This document shows positions 45,440 to 57,511 of a stretch of DNA of 64,000 nt, one piece after another; position 1 is the stretch's first letter; each line of letters begins with the position of its first letter. Made by a program: the position numbers and the translations under genes. The stretch spans positions 193,501 to 257,500 of the forward strand of contig NC_059409.1 of NCBI RefSeq assembly GCF_905220565.1, in the 5' to 3' direction. The notes under the pieces are model-generated. The model saw only the letters and a program-made list of their open reading frames with translations, was not told the DNA's origin and did no database searches. The stretch comes from Melitaea cinxia. Taxonomy: Eukaryota > Arthropoda > Insecta > Lepidoptera > Nymphalidae.

Positions 45440-45570
45440 GCACTGTACAGTCGAAGTAAATATAGGCGGCCGCACTGAGTGGGCGGGCTCTCTTAATGAG
45501 ATCATTTCATCTTATAATGGCGGTACATCCGCGCCTCTATAGATCATTACGCGTCACTACTGTCGGCCCG
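45440..45570. promoter_or_regulatory. Short GC-rich island
   Basis: TATAGGCGGCCGCACTGAGT to CTACTGTCGGCCCGCGGC, repeat-free. Candidate regulatory DNA only by composition. Confidence 0.25.
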
Positions 45571-45737
45571 CGGCTTTACTTGTTTATTTATTTCGTTGTG
45601 ACTTATATTTAATTTTCTCTAGACTGTTAGATAAAATATTTGTATCAACTTTATTCTGTTCGATTTGCATAATTATTTAAAATTCAAATATTATTAGAAT
45701 GTCACAGCAAGATGTATAGCATAATTGCATAATTGCA

Positions 45738-45858
45738 GTGTTGTGTTTCTGTGCTAAAGTAAGGTGACCGATGCTTCTGGTGTTGCAAGCGTGTGTAGGC
45801 TACGGCAATCGCTTACCATCAGATGGGCCACACGTTTGTTTACCGATCTAGTCTAGTA
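45738..45858 (+). repeat. Family J fragment
   Basis: CTTCTGGTGTTGCAAGCGTG to TTTACCGATCTAGTCTAG, the 3' part of J. Confidence 0.5.
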
Positions 45859-45924
45859 TAAAAGTTACCAATATGATAAATTAAATAAATATAATTGATA
45901 ATTTGAAGCTACTATAGATTTAAA

Positions 45925-45985
45925 TATATATTCCACCGAGTAAAATCAGAAAGAATTCTGCAGTTGATCATTTAAAAAACTGTCA
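45925..45985 (+). repeat. Possible family L fragment
   Basis: ATTCCACCGAGTAAAATCAG then AAAGAATTCTGCAGTTGATC recalls the L segment at 52420-52480. Confidence 0.3.
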
Positions 45986-46009
45986 ATCATAAAAATATAA
46001 GTCAGGTGC

Positions 46010-46130
46010 AGTGAAATGACGCATATATCAGCAGTGTATTTGCGGAGTGGCGGAGCAACAGGCGTCCGCCAGTGATAGCCTCGTCACGCACCGACGACTG
46101 GAGCCGTCACGAGCACTATCTCATAAAAGA
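46010..46130. promoter_or_regulatory. Short GC-rich island
   Basis: TGCGGAGTGGCGGAGCAACA through CACCGACGACTGGAGCCGTC. Repeat-free. Weak candidate. Confidence 0.25.
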
Positions 46131-46304
46131 GCAAATAGGAAATATTGAATTTTAACTTGAAAATAAACTGTATATATTTTATTATTTTATACATAAACTG
46201 GAGCGCGATTTCAGTATTGTGGGCAATCATTACGGTAATCCATTGACATTATCAATTGTTTGAATGGTTTAAGCAATCGTTAGCGTTCTTTTAATTACCT
46301 TGTT

Positions 46305-46600
46305 GTTAGAATGGGTTCGATCCCCGCACATGACAAACATTTGTATCGGCCATACAGATGTTTGCCGTGGTTTGGGTGCTTGTGCAGTTCTTGTGGGTCT
46401 CCCACCGTGCCTCGGAGAGCACGTTAAGTCAGTCCCGGTTGTTATCATGTACACCTGATAGCGATTGTTACTCATAGTAGGGAATATACCCGCCAACCCG
46501 CATTGGAGCAGCGTGGTGGATTAAGATCTGATCCTTCTCCTACATGGGTAAAGAGGCCTATGATCAGTAGTGGTATATTACAGGCTGAAGCGAAGCGATA
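46305..46600 (+). repeat. S1 SINE, 5' truncated
   Basis: Begins at the B box (GGTTCGATCCCCGCACATGA) and keeps body and tail to TATTACAGGCTGAAGCG. Confidence 0.75.
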
Positions 46601-47385
46601 GGATGGGCGTACCTACGATGAGGCAAGGTGGCGCATTTGCCCCGGCCTGACTCGAAGCTAATAAATGATATGGATTTTACACACACACATTTCCATATCA
46701 AGTTTAAGATTTAATTAAAAAAAAGTTATTAACATGTGACCAAATAAATAAAGGGTTAAATAAAATGTAATAAGTCTAAATTTCTCTGCTGTCGGTACTC
46801 GTCGCTGGAGGGGCGAGTCGCTCGCGTCAACTACTCGCTGTACATAAACACGCTATGAGCCTTTATTGCAAACTATCTTACATAAGTGGGGTATATAATA
46901 CCTTTACGTGCTTCATATTACTGGTTATATTTTCCTAACCTTATTTTTATTGCTGTAAATTTATTGTTATTGTTATATGTTAATACGATTCATTGACGAT
47001 TTCAGTACGGCGAAATATGTATTTTTATCAAATTTTAACTATATCAGCTTTAGTAGTCTAAGCATGTATTGACCATCCTAGCGATTCTATTGCTAGACAG
47101 CTTTAGAACTGCTGGTCTCTGAAGTTAAACTATTAAAAAAACGCACGATGACTCACGTCGATAATAAAACAAATATTTTATGTAGTACAAATGGCGTGGA
47201 CAACTAAGATCCAGTGGAGGTTGTACATATAATTAAAAAAAATTATTCATGTTGAAATTTAGGAAGTGATCAAGGTTTACTAGCTTTGGTTCTTAAGTTT
47301 TAATTATTTACAACAATTATTTTTTCTTGAAAAATATTTCTATAATTGATTAATGAAACAGAATTTTATTTAAATCACTTACTTC
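46601..47385. other. Gene-free stretch
   Basis: Nothing recognised. Confidence 0.35.
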
Positions 47386-48022
47386 AGTTTATCGCAATCC
47401 ACTGCTGGACATACGCCTCCAAACTCTCCATGGCGTGAGCTCATGTGTGTTGCCCATAGTCACTACGCTGGGCAGGCGAGTTGGTGACCGCAGGACTGGC
47501 TTTGTCGCACCGAAAACGCTGCTGTTTGTCTTTGGCTTGTGTATTTCAAAGCCAGCAGTTGGATGGTTATCCCGCCATCGGCGGATTTTTAGGTTCCAAG
47601 TTTTTTTTTAAATATATAGACTAGCGCTTGACTCCGATCTTACCTGATGGTAAGCGAAGATGCAGCCTAAGATAGTGCGCGCTTGCCTTGAAGATGTGAT
47701 GATTCACTCTAGATTTGAAGATACCCAAGTTATAATTATTTGGAAAAACGGAAGCCATTTTCAATTTTTGCGGCATTCCAAATTTTTGGCGTGTGTATTA
47801 AGAAAGAGGAAGCAAAACGCTTAGTGCGAGATCGTAGGATTTCAACCACGTAGCGGTGCACGTTCATGCGATGCCTTGCTGTTCGTTGGTAAAATGTTGA
47901 TGGTGGAACCAAATTGTATTGTAAATAGGTAGTAGTGGACTTGTGTTATCCCTTCGTCGTCTCTTACGACACCCACAGGAAGAGAGGGGGTTGCTATATT
48001 CCTTACTGCCGTAACCACAAAT
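47386..48022 (-). repeat. Family L1 copy split by family K insertion
   Basis: Reversed L1 from GCAATCCACTGCTGGACATA to GGTTCCAAG (47601), resuming about 47929 (TAGTAGTGGACTTGTGTTAT) to GCCGTAACCACA. Confidence 0.65.
47602..47928 (-). mobile_element. Family K retro-insertion
   Basis: T-run, then CTGATGGTAAGCGAAGATGC, GATTTCAACCACGTAGCGG and GTAGGATTTC..; reads as a reversed A-tailed retroelement fragment inserted in L1. Single copy here. Confidence 0.5.
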
Positions 48023-48146
48023 CAGAAATCAAAAAAAAAAATATTTAAATACTTTGATGAAATGTGTGAAGAGAAAAAAGTTTTAAATAAAAGAGTATAC
48101 CTAGAATTTTGATATAAATACTCGTGTACTTCGAAACTTACGTGTT

Positions 48147-48183
48147 TATATAGTAGTAAACAAGGATTGTTTACTACTATATA
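48147..48183. other. Perfect 17-bp inverted repeat, 3-nt loop
   Basis: TATATAGTAGTAAACAA, GGA, then TTGTTTACTACTATATA. All 17 pairs match. Confidence 0.95.
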
Positions 48184-48257
48184 TTTTATTTAAGTTATAT
48201 ATATTTACGCATATACCTAATAATTATTCTATGTAGCTTCTGAATATCAAACAATCA

Positions 48258-48345
48258 AAATAACTATTCAAATAGGCTTAAAAATCATTTTCGCCATTTT
48301 ACAAATTAAAAGAGTGAAGCTACGATCGTCTGGACCCCTGGTAAC
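48258..48345 (+). repeat. Family L retroelement fragment
   Basis: ACTATTCAAATAGGCTTAAA and GTGAAGCTACGATCGTCTGG, similar to 41130-41225. Confidence 0.4.
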
Positions 48346-48834
48346 CCTTAATGCTTTTGTTACAGGTAACAGCCGACTCTTATAGCTACATAATAGGGAT
48401 TAAGAGAATAATAACTTTGAACAGTAAACAACGTCTGCTACAGAACGTCAGCGGTAATTCGCTGAATCTTTATTCTCTTAAACGTGTTTAGGCTCGTCGT
48501 AATTAGAGGAATCACATTAGTTTCACAATTTTATCTCTTCCATCGAATTATCTACGCAATCTCGTCACGCAATATTCGAGATTTACGAGATACAAAAATG
48601 TTTTAGCAGCCTAGACAATAATATACCCTAAAATAAGAAATTAAGGTTCAGAATACGTGGAGCTGTGTTTGACAGGGCCGTCAGTATTGAAAATTGCTTC
48701 CGATCTTCGTAGTGTCTTATTTCAGGGGTATCACTTAGTGAGGCGTATTTTTAGGAAATGCGTAAAAGAACTAAGAAGAACTTGCTGAGTTAGTTGGGTA
48801 CGTTTTGAAGATAATTGATAATGAGCGGTGCATG
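48346..48834. other. Gene-free stretch
   Basis: Nothing recognised. Confidence 0.35.
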
Positions 48835-48950
48835 TCCGCCAAAATGCAGTTGAGCAGCGCGTTGGATTAGGATTCGACTCTTCTCCTACGTGGAGAAAAA
48901 GGCTTATGTCCAGCAGCGTGACGTTACAGCACAGCGTAACAGGTTGAATC
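48835..48950 (+). repeat. S1 SINE 3' end
   Basis: GAGCAGCGCGTTGGATTAGG, TCTTCTCCTACGTGGAGAAA, CAGCAGCGTGACGTTACAGC. Confidence 0.55.
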
Positions 48951-49036
48951 AGTCTTAGTTAGAGGAACTGAAGTGTCTTAATATTGAAGTGGTGATCATG
49001 CTTTCGGAACGTAGCGTGAGCCTACTCCCAATATTT

Positions 49037-49265
49037 TTAAAAACCGACAGATGGTGAGATAACCATCCAACTGCTGGCTTTGAAATACACAGGCCAAAGA
49101 CGGACAGCAGCGTCTTCGGTGCGACAAAGCCAGCCCCGCGGTCACCAATTCACCTGCCCAGCGTGGTGACTATGGACAAAACACATGAGTTCAAGGCAAT
49201 TTTGGCGTGAACTTGTGGAGGCCTATGTCCAGCAGTAGACTGTGATAGGCTGAAATGATGATGAC
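49037..49265 (+). repeat. Family L1 copy
   Basis: CCGACAGATGGTGAGATAAC to CTGTGATAGGCTGAAATGAT then GATGACGATG. Confidence 0.7.
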
Positions 49266-49420
49266 GATGATGAAAGTGCTGATATTCGCTTATGGCTTGT
49301 GAAAAAAGATCGCAACTTTTGAAAGAAAAAAAGTCCACACCGGAGCTTGAGCGCTCAGTACAAAGTGTGTAATCAAGAATACAGCAATATGCTACTGACA
49401 GCTTTTGTTTTTGATACAAG

Positions 49421-49665
49421 GTCGACAAATAAGCGTACGGCCTATAGACGCCTGACACACCAGAAGCATTGCAAGCGCTTTTCCGACTCTACCCCTAACC
49501 TTCCCATACACTAGGTCACTTTGCTCACCACAGGAACACAACACTGTTTGGAAGAAGTATTATTTAGCTGTGACCGAGTAAACTCGAGGTACTTCCCCAG
49601 TCCGGTTGCTACATATTTTGAGCAATGTACTTCCTGCTGTGCCCTGCCTCAGTTCAATTTAATAC
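49421..49665 (-). repeat. Family J copy
   Basis: AAGGTCGACAAATAAGCGTA to TACTTCCTGCTGTGCCCTGC, with internal small deletions. Confidence 0.6.
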
Positions 49666-50645
49666 ATACATATGTTAGACGTTTCAACTAAGGATAAGTG
49701 ATAGATACCTTTTATATACGTACTTGTTATCAGCAAAAGACAAATTTATTTTTCCAAAAATATGTAAATGTATGTGCATATTTAAATAAATACAAGATCT
49801 CAAAAAAATTTAAACTTGTCTAAGCTTTTAAATTACAAATTTAAAACTAAACATGACTTAATAAGAAAACACTTTGCAAAAGTTAAAATAGCTTACCTAA
49901 TAAAAATATAACGAAATATTTTAATGTCACAACATGAAACGTTCTGACGTCACGGACAACCCTGCTCCGACCTGCCACTTACAGTATTAGGGCTCCTTGT
50001 TCGAGTATAATTCGATAACTACGTCGCCATTTTGCTCCGACCCCACCACGAATTATCCAATCAAGGGCCTGATGAAAATGTGCCCTGCGGCTCGTGGGCG
50101 CCGCTGATTCATCTCACCGACCTCGCTTCGAACATTTGACGAAAATATATTGAATTTATTTTGAAATAATACTCAATACTTATATTATAAAGATATCAGT
50201 TAGTTATTTAATTTAGCTTGTTAAGTAAAAAGTAATGTCCAGTATAAAAATATACGGAATGAACGAAATTGATAAAGAACATTTTTATTATCTTCATTTC
50301 CAACTAGTTTTAAGAAACTCTGTTACTTTTAAAAGCAAATAAGACAGTCACAACATGCACCAAACATTTAGTTAGCGATATATCTATAACAGTATGACAA
50401 ATGTTCAATTAGATTTTTTTTATATTTCTGTATAAATAAAAAGACAGTTGAGATGCATGTCGATTACAGGCGTGTACCGTGTACCTACATTATTCTCCGA
50501 TAATTTATATTCTTAAAAAAAAACAAAGCAAAGCGAAATAAGATATTTAACGTTACAGTTCCGTTAATAATCATATCTATTCTATAAAAACGTGTTAGTT
50601 AATTTTTTTTTGTCATGTTACATTTGTTATTTTATATTCGTCTCA
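49666..50645. promoter_or_regulatory. AT-rich stretch with GC island at 49960-50150
   Basis: The island has GTCGCCATTTTG at 50023-50034, flanked by two GCTCCGACC words (49975 and 50034), then GGCTCGTGGGCGCCGCTGAT. The rest shows nothing recognised. Confidence 0.3.
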
Positions 50646-50647
50646 TT

Positions 50648-50989
50648 CGCCACGTTGGCGCAACGGTTACAGCCATGGATTGTATCTGTTGCGCTGGCGG
50701 TTGCGGGTTCGATCCCCGCACATGACAAACATTTGTATTGGCCATACAGGTGTTTGCCGTGGTCTGGGTGTTTGTGCAGTCCTTGTGGGTCTCCCCACCG
50801 AGCCTCGGAGAGCACGTTAAGCCGTCGGCCCCGGTTGTTATCATGTACACCTGATAGCGATCGTTACTCATAGTAGGGAATATATCCGCCAACCCGCATT
50901 GGAGCGGCGTGGTGGATTAAGCTCTGATCCTTCTCCTACGTGGGGAAAGAGGCCTATGCCCAGTAGTGGGATATTACAGGCTGAGGCGT
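50648..50989 (+). repeat. S1 SINE, full length, best preserved
   Basis: A box TGGCGCAACGG (50656-50666) and B box GGTTCGATCC (50706-50715) match the tRNA internal promoter consensus. Body and tail complete to ATATTACAGGCTGAGGCG. Probably the youngest S1 in the window. Confidence 0.85.
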
Positions 50990-51220
50990 ATTCTTCTCAT
51001 TCATATTTTTAATAAATCTTAAATTACTTAGGCTAGTAGTAGTCTCACAATAAGACTGATGAGGTCATATTCAATAGTGAATATCCCCAATTAATTTATA
51101 TTTAATTTTTATCTCTAACTATAAGTCAAGAATTAACAAGATCTGCCTCCTTCATCATTACAAAATGAATTAGTCTAAGATCCGAACTAGACGTGATCTT
51201 CGCCCATCTGTTTTTCGCTT

Positions 51221-51295
51221 CAGCCTGTAATATCCCACTACTGGGCATAGGCCTCTTTCCCCATATAGGAGAAGGATCAGAGCTTAATCCATCTG
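51221..51295 (-). repeat. S1 SINE 3' end fragment
   Basis: CTTCAGCCTGTAATATCCCA to GATCAGAGCTTAATCCATC. Confidence 0.65.
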
Positions 51296-51487
51296 CTTAA
51301 TTGATAAAAATAAAATAATTATCTTCTTTGATATGTTAAAGATAAATCGTGAAAGGGTTAACTGATAAATTCTTGGCAAGGCTATATTATATTCAGCAAC
51401 TGCCATTCAAACCAGACTTTTAGGAGGCATCCCTATGTCATCGTATCCACAATGAAACAGTGTTAATTGTCATGTAAGTTTTTTTTC

Positions 51488-51618
51488 AATAAAAATACAT
51501 ATAAATAATACATATATAAATAAATATATATATTACACCTAGACTCGGGGTGGGAATCGAACCCACAACCCTTGGAGCAGAAAACAGGGTCCCTACAAAC
51601 TGCGCCAACGGGCTAGTC
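51488..51618 (-). repeat. S2 SINE, reverse, near complete
   Basis: AT tail, then CACCTAGACTCGGGGTGGGA, ATCGAACCCACAACCC and CAAACTGCGCCAACGGGCTA. Confidence 0.75.
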
Positions 51619-52262
51619 AAAAATATATATAATATACCTGTATCCAATAGTTATGCCAGGAAAGTAATTGACAGCCAAATGTTTGTATTTTCTACAGGCT
51701 TCATACTGTCGGTAGGTATTAAATTTATTTGCAATTTGAATGAAAAAAAATCCATTTCGAATTAAATATAGGCTAGAAAGTGATTTTTCGTCAACCCTTC
51801 CGATACTATTATTCAAATATACTAAAATAAATGTAAAATAATTTTTATCCATTAACCAGTCGGGCGAAGTTCGACTCCTGTTCAGATCTCCTACTAAATA
51901 TAAAAAGTCATAAATAAGTCTCAGCGAAATTTCTATTTGATTTGTAAATGTCACTTTTCTGCATTTCATTTTCTATTTACGTTCCTTTTGCATAAAGACC
52001 ACACTTAGCGAGTTGTTCCCTCGCGGCGCCCTCTGGCGGTCGTGAATTGTACGTAATTTCTTTCCCTCCGACCAATTTCATTTTAAACTTATTCAAAGGA
52101 GCGTCGTTTACCGAACAATGCTTTATTAGAGGTTTAGCAATTTTTCATATTGGATTATCATTTGTCAAATTTTTTTCTCAGAAGCCGACAGCAAAGGGCT
52201 GCAATAAATATGTATTCTATATAAGACTTTATGTAATGCTAAATTTAATTTATAATTACTTT
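51619..52262. other. Gene-free stretch
   Basis: Open frames at 51613-51969 (-) and from 52047 (+) have no recognisable domain and the second runs into repeats. A small GC-rich patch at 52018-52045 is too short to call. Confidence 0.35.
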
Positions 52263-52480
52263 AATACATCATCACATCAGTTTATAGCAGTCCACTGTTG
52301 GACGAGGGCCTTCCCAAGTTCCCGCCAAGCTTCCCGGTTCCCCGCTCTCCTCCCGACCTCTCTCGTCATACTCGTATTACAAATTATAAGTATAATTTTA
52401 ATTATCGTTAAAAGTGAAGGTATCGCCGATTCGGAATACAATTCTGCAGAGAATCGGCAAGAAACTGCAGTTAATCTTTT
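52263..52480 (-). repeat. L1-related piece next to family L piece
   Basis: ATCATCACATCAGTTTATAG and CAGTCCACTGTTGGACGAGG (reversed L1-like tail), then from 52408 AAGTGAAGGTATCGCCGATT and GAGAATCGGCAAGAAACTGC (family L). Confidence 0.5.
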
Positions 52481-52573
52481 AAAAAGAGAAACTGTTTCAA
52501 TATGTGTTTTAACACTAAATTTCGCATCAAACTAGCATTTTTGCAGCGTCACTAAATCCACACATTTTTATCA

Positions 52574-52921
52574 CTAGCTGTACCTACCTGCGACTTCGTC
52601 AGCGTTTTGGGTATTTACATGTTCAACGTATTCTTTAAATTGGCATAACTTTTTTATTTATGAACCGATTGACATGAAACAAACACTAAATTTTAAATGA
52701 AGCCTACCATAATATATAAGTGAAAACCACATCTAAATCAGATAAGCCGTTTCTGAGATTAGCGTGCACAAACTAACAGACAAACGGACAAAAATTTTAA
52801 CAATCATTGTTTTGGGTGCTATTTGCGTTGATAAAGGTCCTAATAATATTTTTCTCATATATCTTCCATGTACAGACAGCAATCCGTTATATTTATATTG
52901 ATATATATGTATTGATGATAA
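52574..52921 (-). mobile_element. Helitron HelC, reverse
   Basis: CTAGCTGTACCTACCTGCGA with the hairpin near its end, then TTTACATGTTCAACGTATTC. Matches 31271-31585 throughout. Confidence 0.6.
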
Positions 52922-54439
52922 TTTATACTTTTACAACATAATCAAATCCTTATAAGTTGTTCCCTATTTCATCCATATAAACCTTTGAAAGGATTTAAAT
53001 AAATATTAATCTACAACTAAACGTAAGCCCAGACTCAAATTTATAACGTTTAACTGAAAATATTTCAATTTCAAATCGTCTTTGGTCAATCGTTTCTGTT
53101 CATAAGTCTGAGTCAGTTACTCAGAACTTATCTTCAAAGTTATTATTTAAGTTAGTTTTAATTCAGTCAAATAGTCAGCAGTAAATATGAATAAAACAGT
53201 ATTAGAGTACCAACACCCTAGGGCTTGTGGTGTTCATTATCAAGCTTTAGTAAAGCTCTTTCGAAGAGAGAATATAATTTTTTAAATCCAATTTTTAGCT
53301 GATCCCTTAGCGAACGTAATATACTTAGTATGTATGTCGTCTGCGGGGTCTGTACGGCAATGATTTATAACTTCGAGAGTCAGTGAAATAGAAATGAACT
53401 ATTCCAACGACTTCTTCTTAAGATGAGTTACATAATTATAATGACTACGGTCGACATCAAGAATGTGACGATTAAAAAGCAGTAGAGAATCCAACTTAAA
53501 CAAAAACTTGACTACACTTTATGTATGCGCCAACTCGTAGTCTAACCTTTCACAACTAAGGATAGACATTTGCCCCTTAGTGAGCTGGCCTGATGCTATC
53601 ATTGAGTTTAGCAACTGTCAGAGAAAATATATTGCTTAGATGTTTTACAGTAACTATTACTTTAAAGTTGTAATTTTTAAATCTATATTCATCAAAATAC
53701 CTGGAATATTCAAGGTTTTTATAAACTTTACGTGTATAACAAATATATAATGAGTATATAATGAGTCTCAATTTGTCAGTAGTGAGTGTTACATAGACGG
53801 CACAGAGGGACAATGTACGAGGAGAGCTGTCGTACATAAGAGTCACATATAATGCGCATACGGTGCCTGATTGCGGCGCTCATTACGAAGATGTGATTAC
53901 CGGGCGAAGCTCGCTTGAAAATATGTAGTTTTTTTTACTAAATTTCTACTCAAATTGGGTAGGTTTTAATTGAGTTTCATCTCGACTCTTGTTGATGGAA
54001 CGTGCATTCGGAGCCAGACGTGGTTTAGCTCGATAAACTAATGACCATTTAGATATGCATCCACCATACCATACCACAGTGAAGTGTAGTTTGAGTTTCT
54101 GAGTTTCATAAATCTGAGTTATTCGAGCAGTTGGCATCTAATTTTCGCTCCAGGGCATTAGGTAACTTATCTTCCGGCCGAACGTATACTTAAAATATTA
54201 TTAAACTGGCGATAATTTTTGAATTTTGGATAATTATTCGAGATTTATATAAACTTATTACTAAACGAACGTTTTAAAAACTGGATTATTGCACTTTTTG
54301 TTAACGGGAAACAGTATTGATCGGATCAGAATATTCAATTTCAATTGTTAATTTCAGACACATTTTTCAAATTCTAATATTTGTAAAACAATTATAGAAG
54401 TTATTAAAAGTATACAATAATAATATTAATTACACAACG
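52922..54439. other. Gene-free AT-rich stretch
   Basis: Nothing recognised. Confidence 0.35.
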
Positions 54440-54740
54440 CGTTGTATGCACGACATCTGTCGCCATTTTGATTATTTTTTCGCTAGAATAAGATCGCTAA
54501 AAGCGGAGGAGACGCTTCCGTTCGGCGCGCAACTCCCCGCATTACTTGATAGTGCATTTTATATATTTTTACATTTGCGCACAAAACGCTCATTACGGAA
54601 TGCATTTACTAACGAACGAGATGAATCCGCGAGGCGACGCGCCGTAGATAGCGGGGATAGGCAGGGCGGCGGCGTCCCTCGTGTACTTCACTTCATTTCT
54701 TTAATTATAATACACACGGTGTGTACATAGACAATTATTT
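54440..54740. promoter_or_regulatory. GC-rich island with Pho/YY1-like site
   Basis: Contains GTCGCCATTTTG at 54459-54470 and then a GC-rich run (GGCGCGCAACTCCCCGC, GCGAGGCGACGCGCCGTAG). The plus-strand open frame 54446-54730 has no recognised domain. Confidence 0.35.
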
Positions 54741-55079
54741 TTGTGGCTTTGCTGTAGGTGTTCATTTGTAGGTATTTTTCAGTATATTTTTAATGTTGAA
54801 GTGCTTGCGAAACAAAGCTAATGCTGCTGAAATATTTTGAAACAAAATTATTATGAACTTTCATAACGTAGGTTGCATTTGTAGTTGATACTCTGCCATA
54901 ATAATGTCTATTACAATTAGTTGAAAAAGAAAATAATTTTTTTATTTAATTTGCTCTCTAGAAAACGTTATTTTTTTTGTTGTTTGTTTGTTGTTTGTGA
55001 CATTAGGAAATAAAGCATCTCCTATGTACAACTACAAAACACAATTACAGTTCAAATGTGCTATACCTATTTAAGAATA
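54741..55079. other. Gene-free stretch
   Basis: Nothing recognised. Confidence 0.35.
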
Positions 55080-55480
55080 CAAATAGAAATTTGCATCCAG
55101 CTCCTGAGCTATCCAGCGCAAAAATGGCCAGGCATATGGCTAGAAGCTTTGTCTCTAGGTAACGACGCAGTTCCGCCCAGTAACGATGTCTTCCCGCTAA
55201 TGACTCCCCGCTCCCCGCCCTCTCCCTAACCCCCGCCCCCCCATCATCATCTCAAAACAATGACATTATAGTGGGAGTAGTTCTCTGCAGCCGGAGGTGC
55301 AATATCCTTTATTGCGCGCCTGTGGGTGGTGGCTGCCATTATGTTTATTACGTAGGTGATAGTTCTGCTGACGGCTCGCTTCAAGAACACTGCTGTTATT
55401 GTATCATACTTATTGTTTGCGACAGCGCGACGTGTATTATAACTTTATCACGATCTTTCTACGTCTATCAACGTGCCTAC
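55080..55480. promoter_or_regulatory. GC-rich island with C-rich tract
   Basis: C-rich tract around 55205-55242 (CCCGCTCCCCGCCCTCTCCC), then CpG-containing sequence and an open frame 55271-55495 (+) with no recognised domain. Confidence 0.3.
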
Positions 55481-56205
55481 GTATTATTTCCTTAGCTCTG
55501 TCTTTGATTAAAATAATTTGTATTTCTATTTTGGATCTTTGCATCTTTACTAAGACAGTAATCTAAATCAATAGTATTATTATATCATTTATATAAGAAT
55601 ATACATACATTAAATTACTTTTTTGTGCAGTTAAACACGTGTAGCCTTAGTTATTGTAAGTGTCCATAGTCATTACTTATCATAGTATCCTCTACATTCC
55701 CGATAACTATAAATAAATACAACTCATATTTTTATTACATATGTTTTGTATTTCTTCTTCATGTATAATAAATAATACTTAACAATATCACAAAAGTGAT
55801 AAAAGTGCTCAGCATACGAAGCAAAGGTACTATTTGTATAATAACTTGATATTCAATCCGTGGAAAGTTTCACACGTAACCCCTTTACATATTTAGATTA
55901 CATCAGACATGCCGGCGACGAGAGTGTAACTCAAATACATGGCGATAGAAAATATTAAACAGAACTTATAAGTGACAATTCCTACGAAAATACCTATCTG
56001 CAGATTTGAATAAGGAAATCAGGCGAAGTTATTCCATGTCGCCCTGAAGAGGTCGCGCCTCGTCCACATACATAATAAATTCACAACAAATCGACTCCCG
56101 AGCGGAGAGGCCTTCGCTCGATATCATATTATCAGAACTGATTTGAATATGACATACTAGTCTTGTTTTGCGGTTTTAGCTGTTTTTGAAGTAACGAGAG
56201 AATAT
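55481..56205. other. Gene-free stretch
   Basis: A modestly GC-rich patch at 56035-56130. Otherwise nothing. Confidence 0.35.
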
Positions 56206-56647
56206 TATAATTGTGTTTGCAGGCAATCGAAGAAAAACCGACTTCAGTTATATCGACAAGTAATACAACGCAGATGGACGAAAAAATAGTCAAGTAAATA
56301 CTCATTATCAAAGATTACTCCAAAAGTTGTAATCAAATCTCGATGAAATTTACATGTGACCAAATGATAAACATCTGCTTTCGATTAAATTAAAAATCAT
56401 TAAAATCGGTACACCCAGTAAAAAGGTATGCGGATTTTCGAGAGTTTCCCTCGATTTCTCTGAGATTCCATCATCAGATCCTGGTTTCCTTATCATGGTA
56501 CCGAACTAGGAGTATCTCCTTTCCAACAAAAAAAGAATTATCAAAATCGGTTCATAAACGACGGAGTTATCCCCGAACATACATAATATATATATATATA
56601 TACGGTCGAATTGAGCAACCTCCTCCTTTTTTGAAGTCGGTTAAAAA
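56206..56647 (+). repeat. Family F repeat, complete short form
   Basis: AATTGTGTTTGCAGGCAATC to TTTTGAAGTCGGTTAAAAAG, all blocks present in order. About 440 bp, likely the basic unit. Confidence 0.7.
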
Positions 56648-57254
56648 GAAGAATAAATCTAGAAAATATTAATATTAATATGAATAAATCTAATAATCTC
56701 TATCTATAATTGAGTTAATTAATAATTAATTCACATTAAACAGCTTTTGTTTGTTACGTTATGTAGTTAACTATTGTTTATGAAAATACTTAAACATTAT
56801 CGTTTTATGTAGTTATGTTGCTGAAGTAAAACCTCATATTTTTAATATCACAAAAGTGAAAAGTTCTCAGCATAATCCGAAACGTCGGGCATCTAAAAGG
56901 CTTAGTGGACCGCGATAGAATACAAAGAGGTTGTTTCATTATAATGAGTGAAATCCGCGTAAACATTAGAAAACAGTAAAACATGTAAATCTGTAGCGCA
57001 CTGAACGTATCAATACCAACAACGTAGAAAAGACATCAACGCAAACTACAATAAGCAAGTTATCGGGGCTTCATTGTTTACGGCAGTGTATACACCGAAT
57101 TACTTTATTCTGCACAAACAAATACTATAGTACCTCAAGTAATGGTGAAAAATGGTCCGTAAGAGTAAAAATTAAGCTAACTTGAATAAAGAATTGATAC
57201 ATAACGTAGCAAAAATGAACTTGTAATTCTATATGAACTTATATCATACATTTT
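56648..57254. other. Gene-free stretch
   Basis: Nothing recognised. Confidence 0.35.
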
Positions 57255-57482
57255 AAACAATTGACCAACTGGGGTAGTACCTCGACCTTACAGAAGATCA
57301 CAGCTAAATAATACTGTTTTCAAGCAGTATTGTGTTCCTGTTGGTGAGTGCTCCAGGGGGGATTGGGGAATGGGTCGGCAACGCACTTGCGATGCTTCTG
57401 GTGTTGCAGGTGTCTATAAGCTACGGCAATCGCTTACCACCAGGTGAGCCGTACGCTTGTTTGCCGACCTAGTGACATAAAA
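57255..57482 (+). repeat. Family J copy
   Basis: GACCAACTGGGGTAGTACCT to TTTGCCGACCTAGTGACATA then A-run. Confidence 0.65.
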
Positions 57483-57511
57483 AAAACAATTATTTAAAAC
57501 ATATAAGACAA

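Noticed and set aside
46269..46496. Small minus-strand ORF, and others like it at 32910, 50592 and 50632
   Set aside because: They are chance frames through S1 SINE copies, which is why the translations resemble each other.
50656..50715. Possible tRNA gene
   Set aside because: A and B boxes are present but the body continues into the S1 repeat. It is a SINE head, not a functional tRNA.
51613..51969. 118-codon minus-strand ORF
   Set aside because: AT-rich composition, no domain, and it overlaps an S2 SINE.
52047..52535. 162-codon plus-strand ORF
   Set aside because: It runs through L1- and L-family repeat sequence and has no coherent domain.
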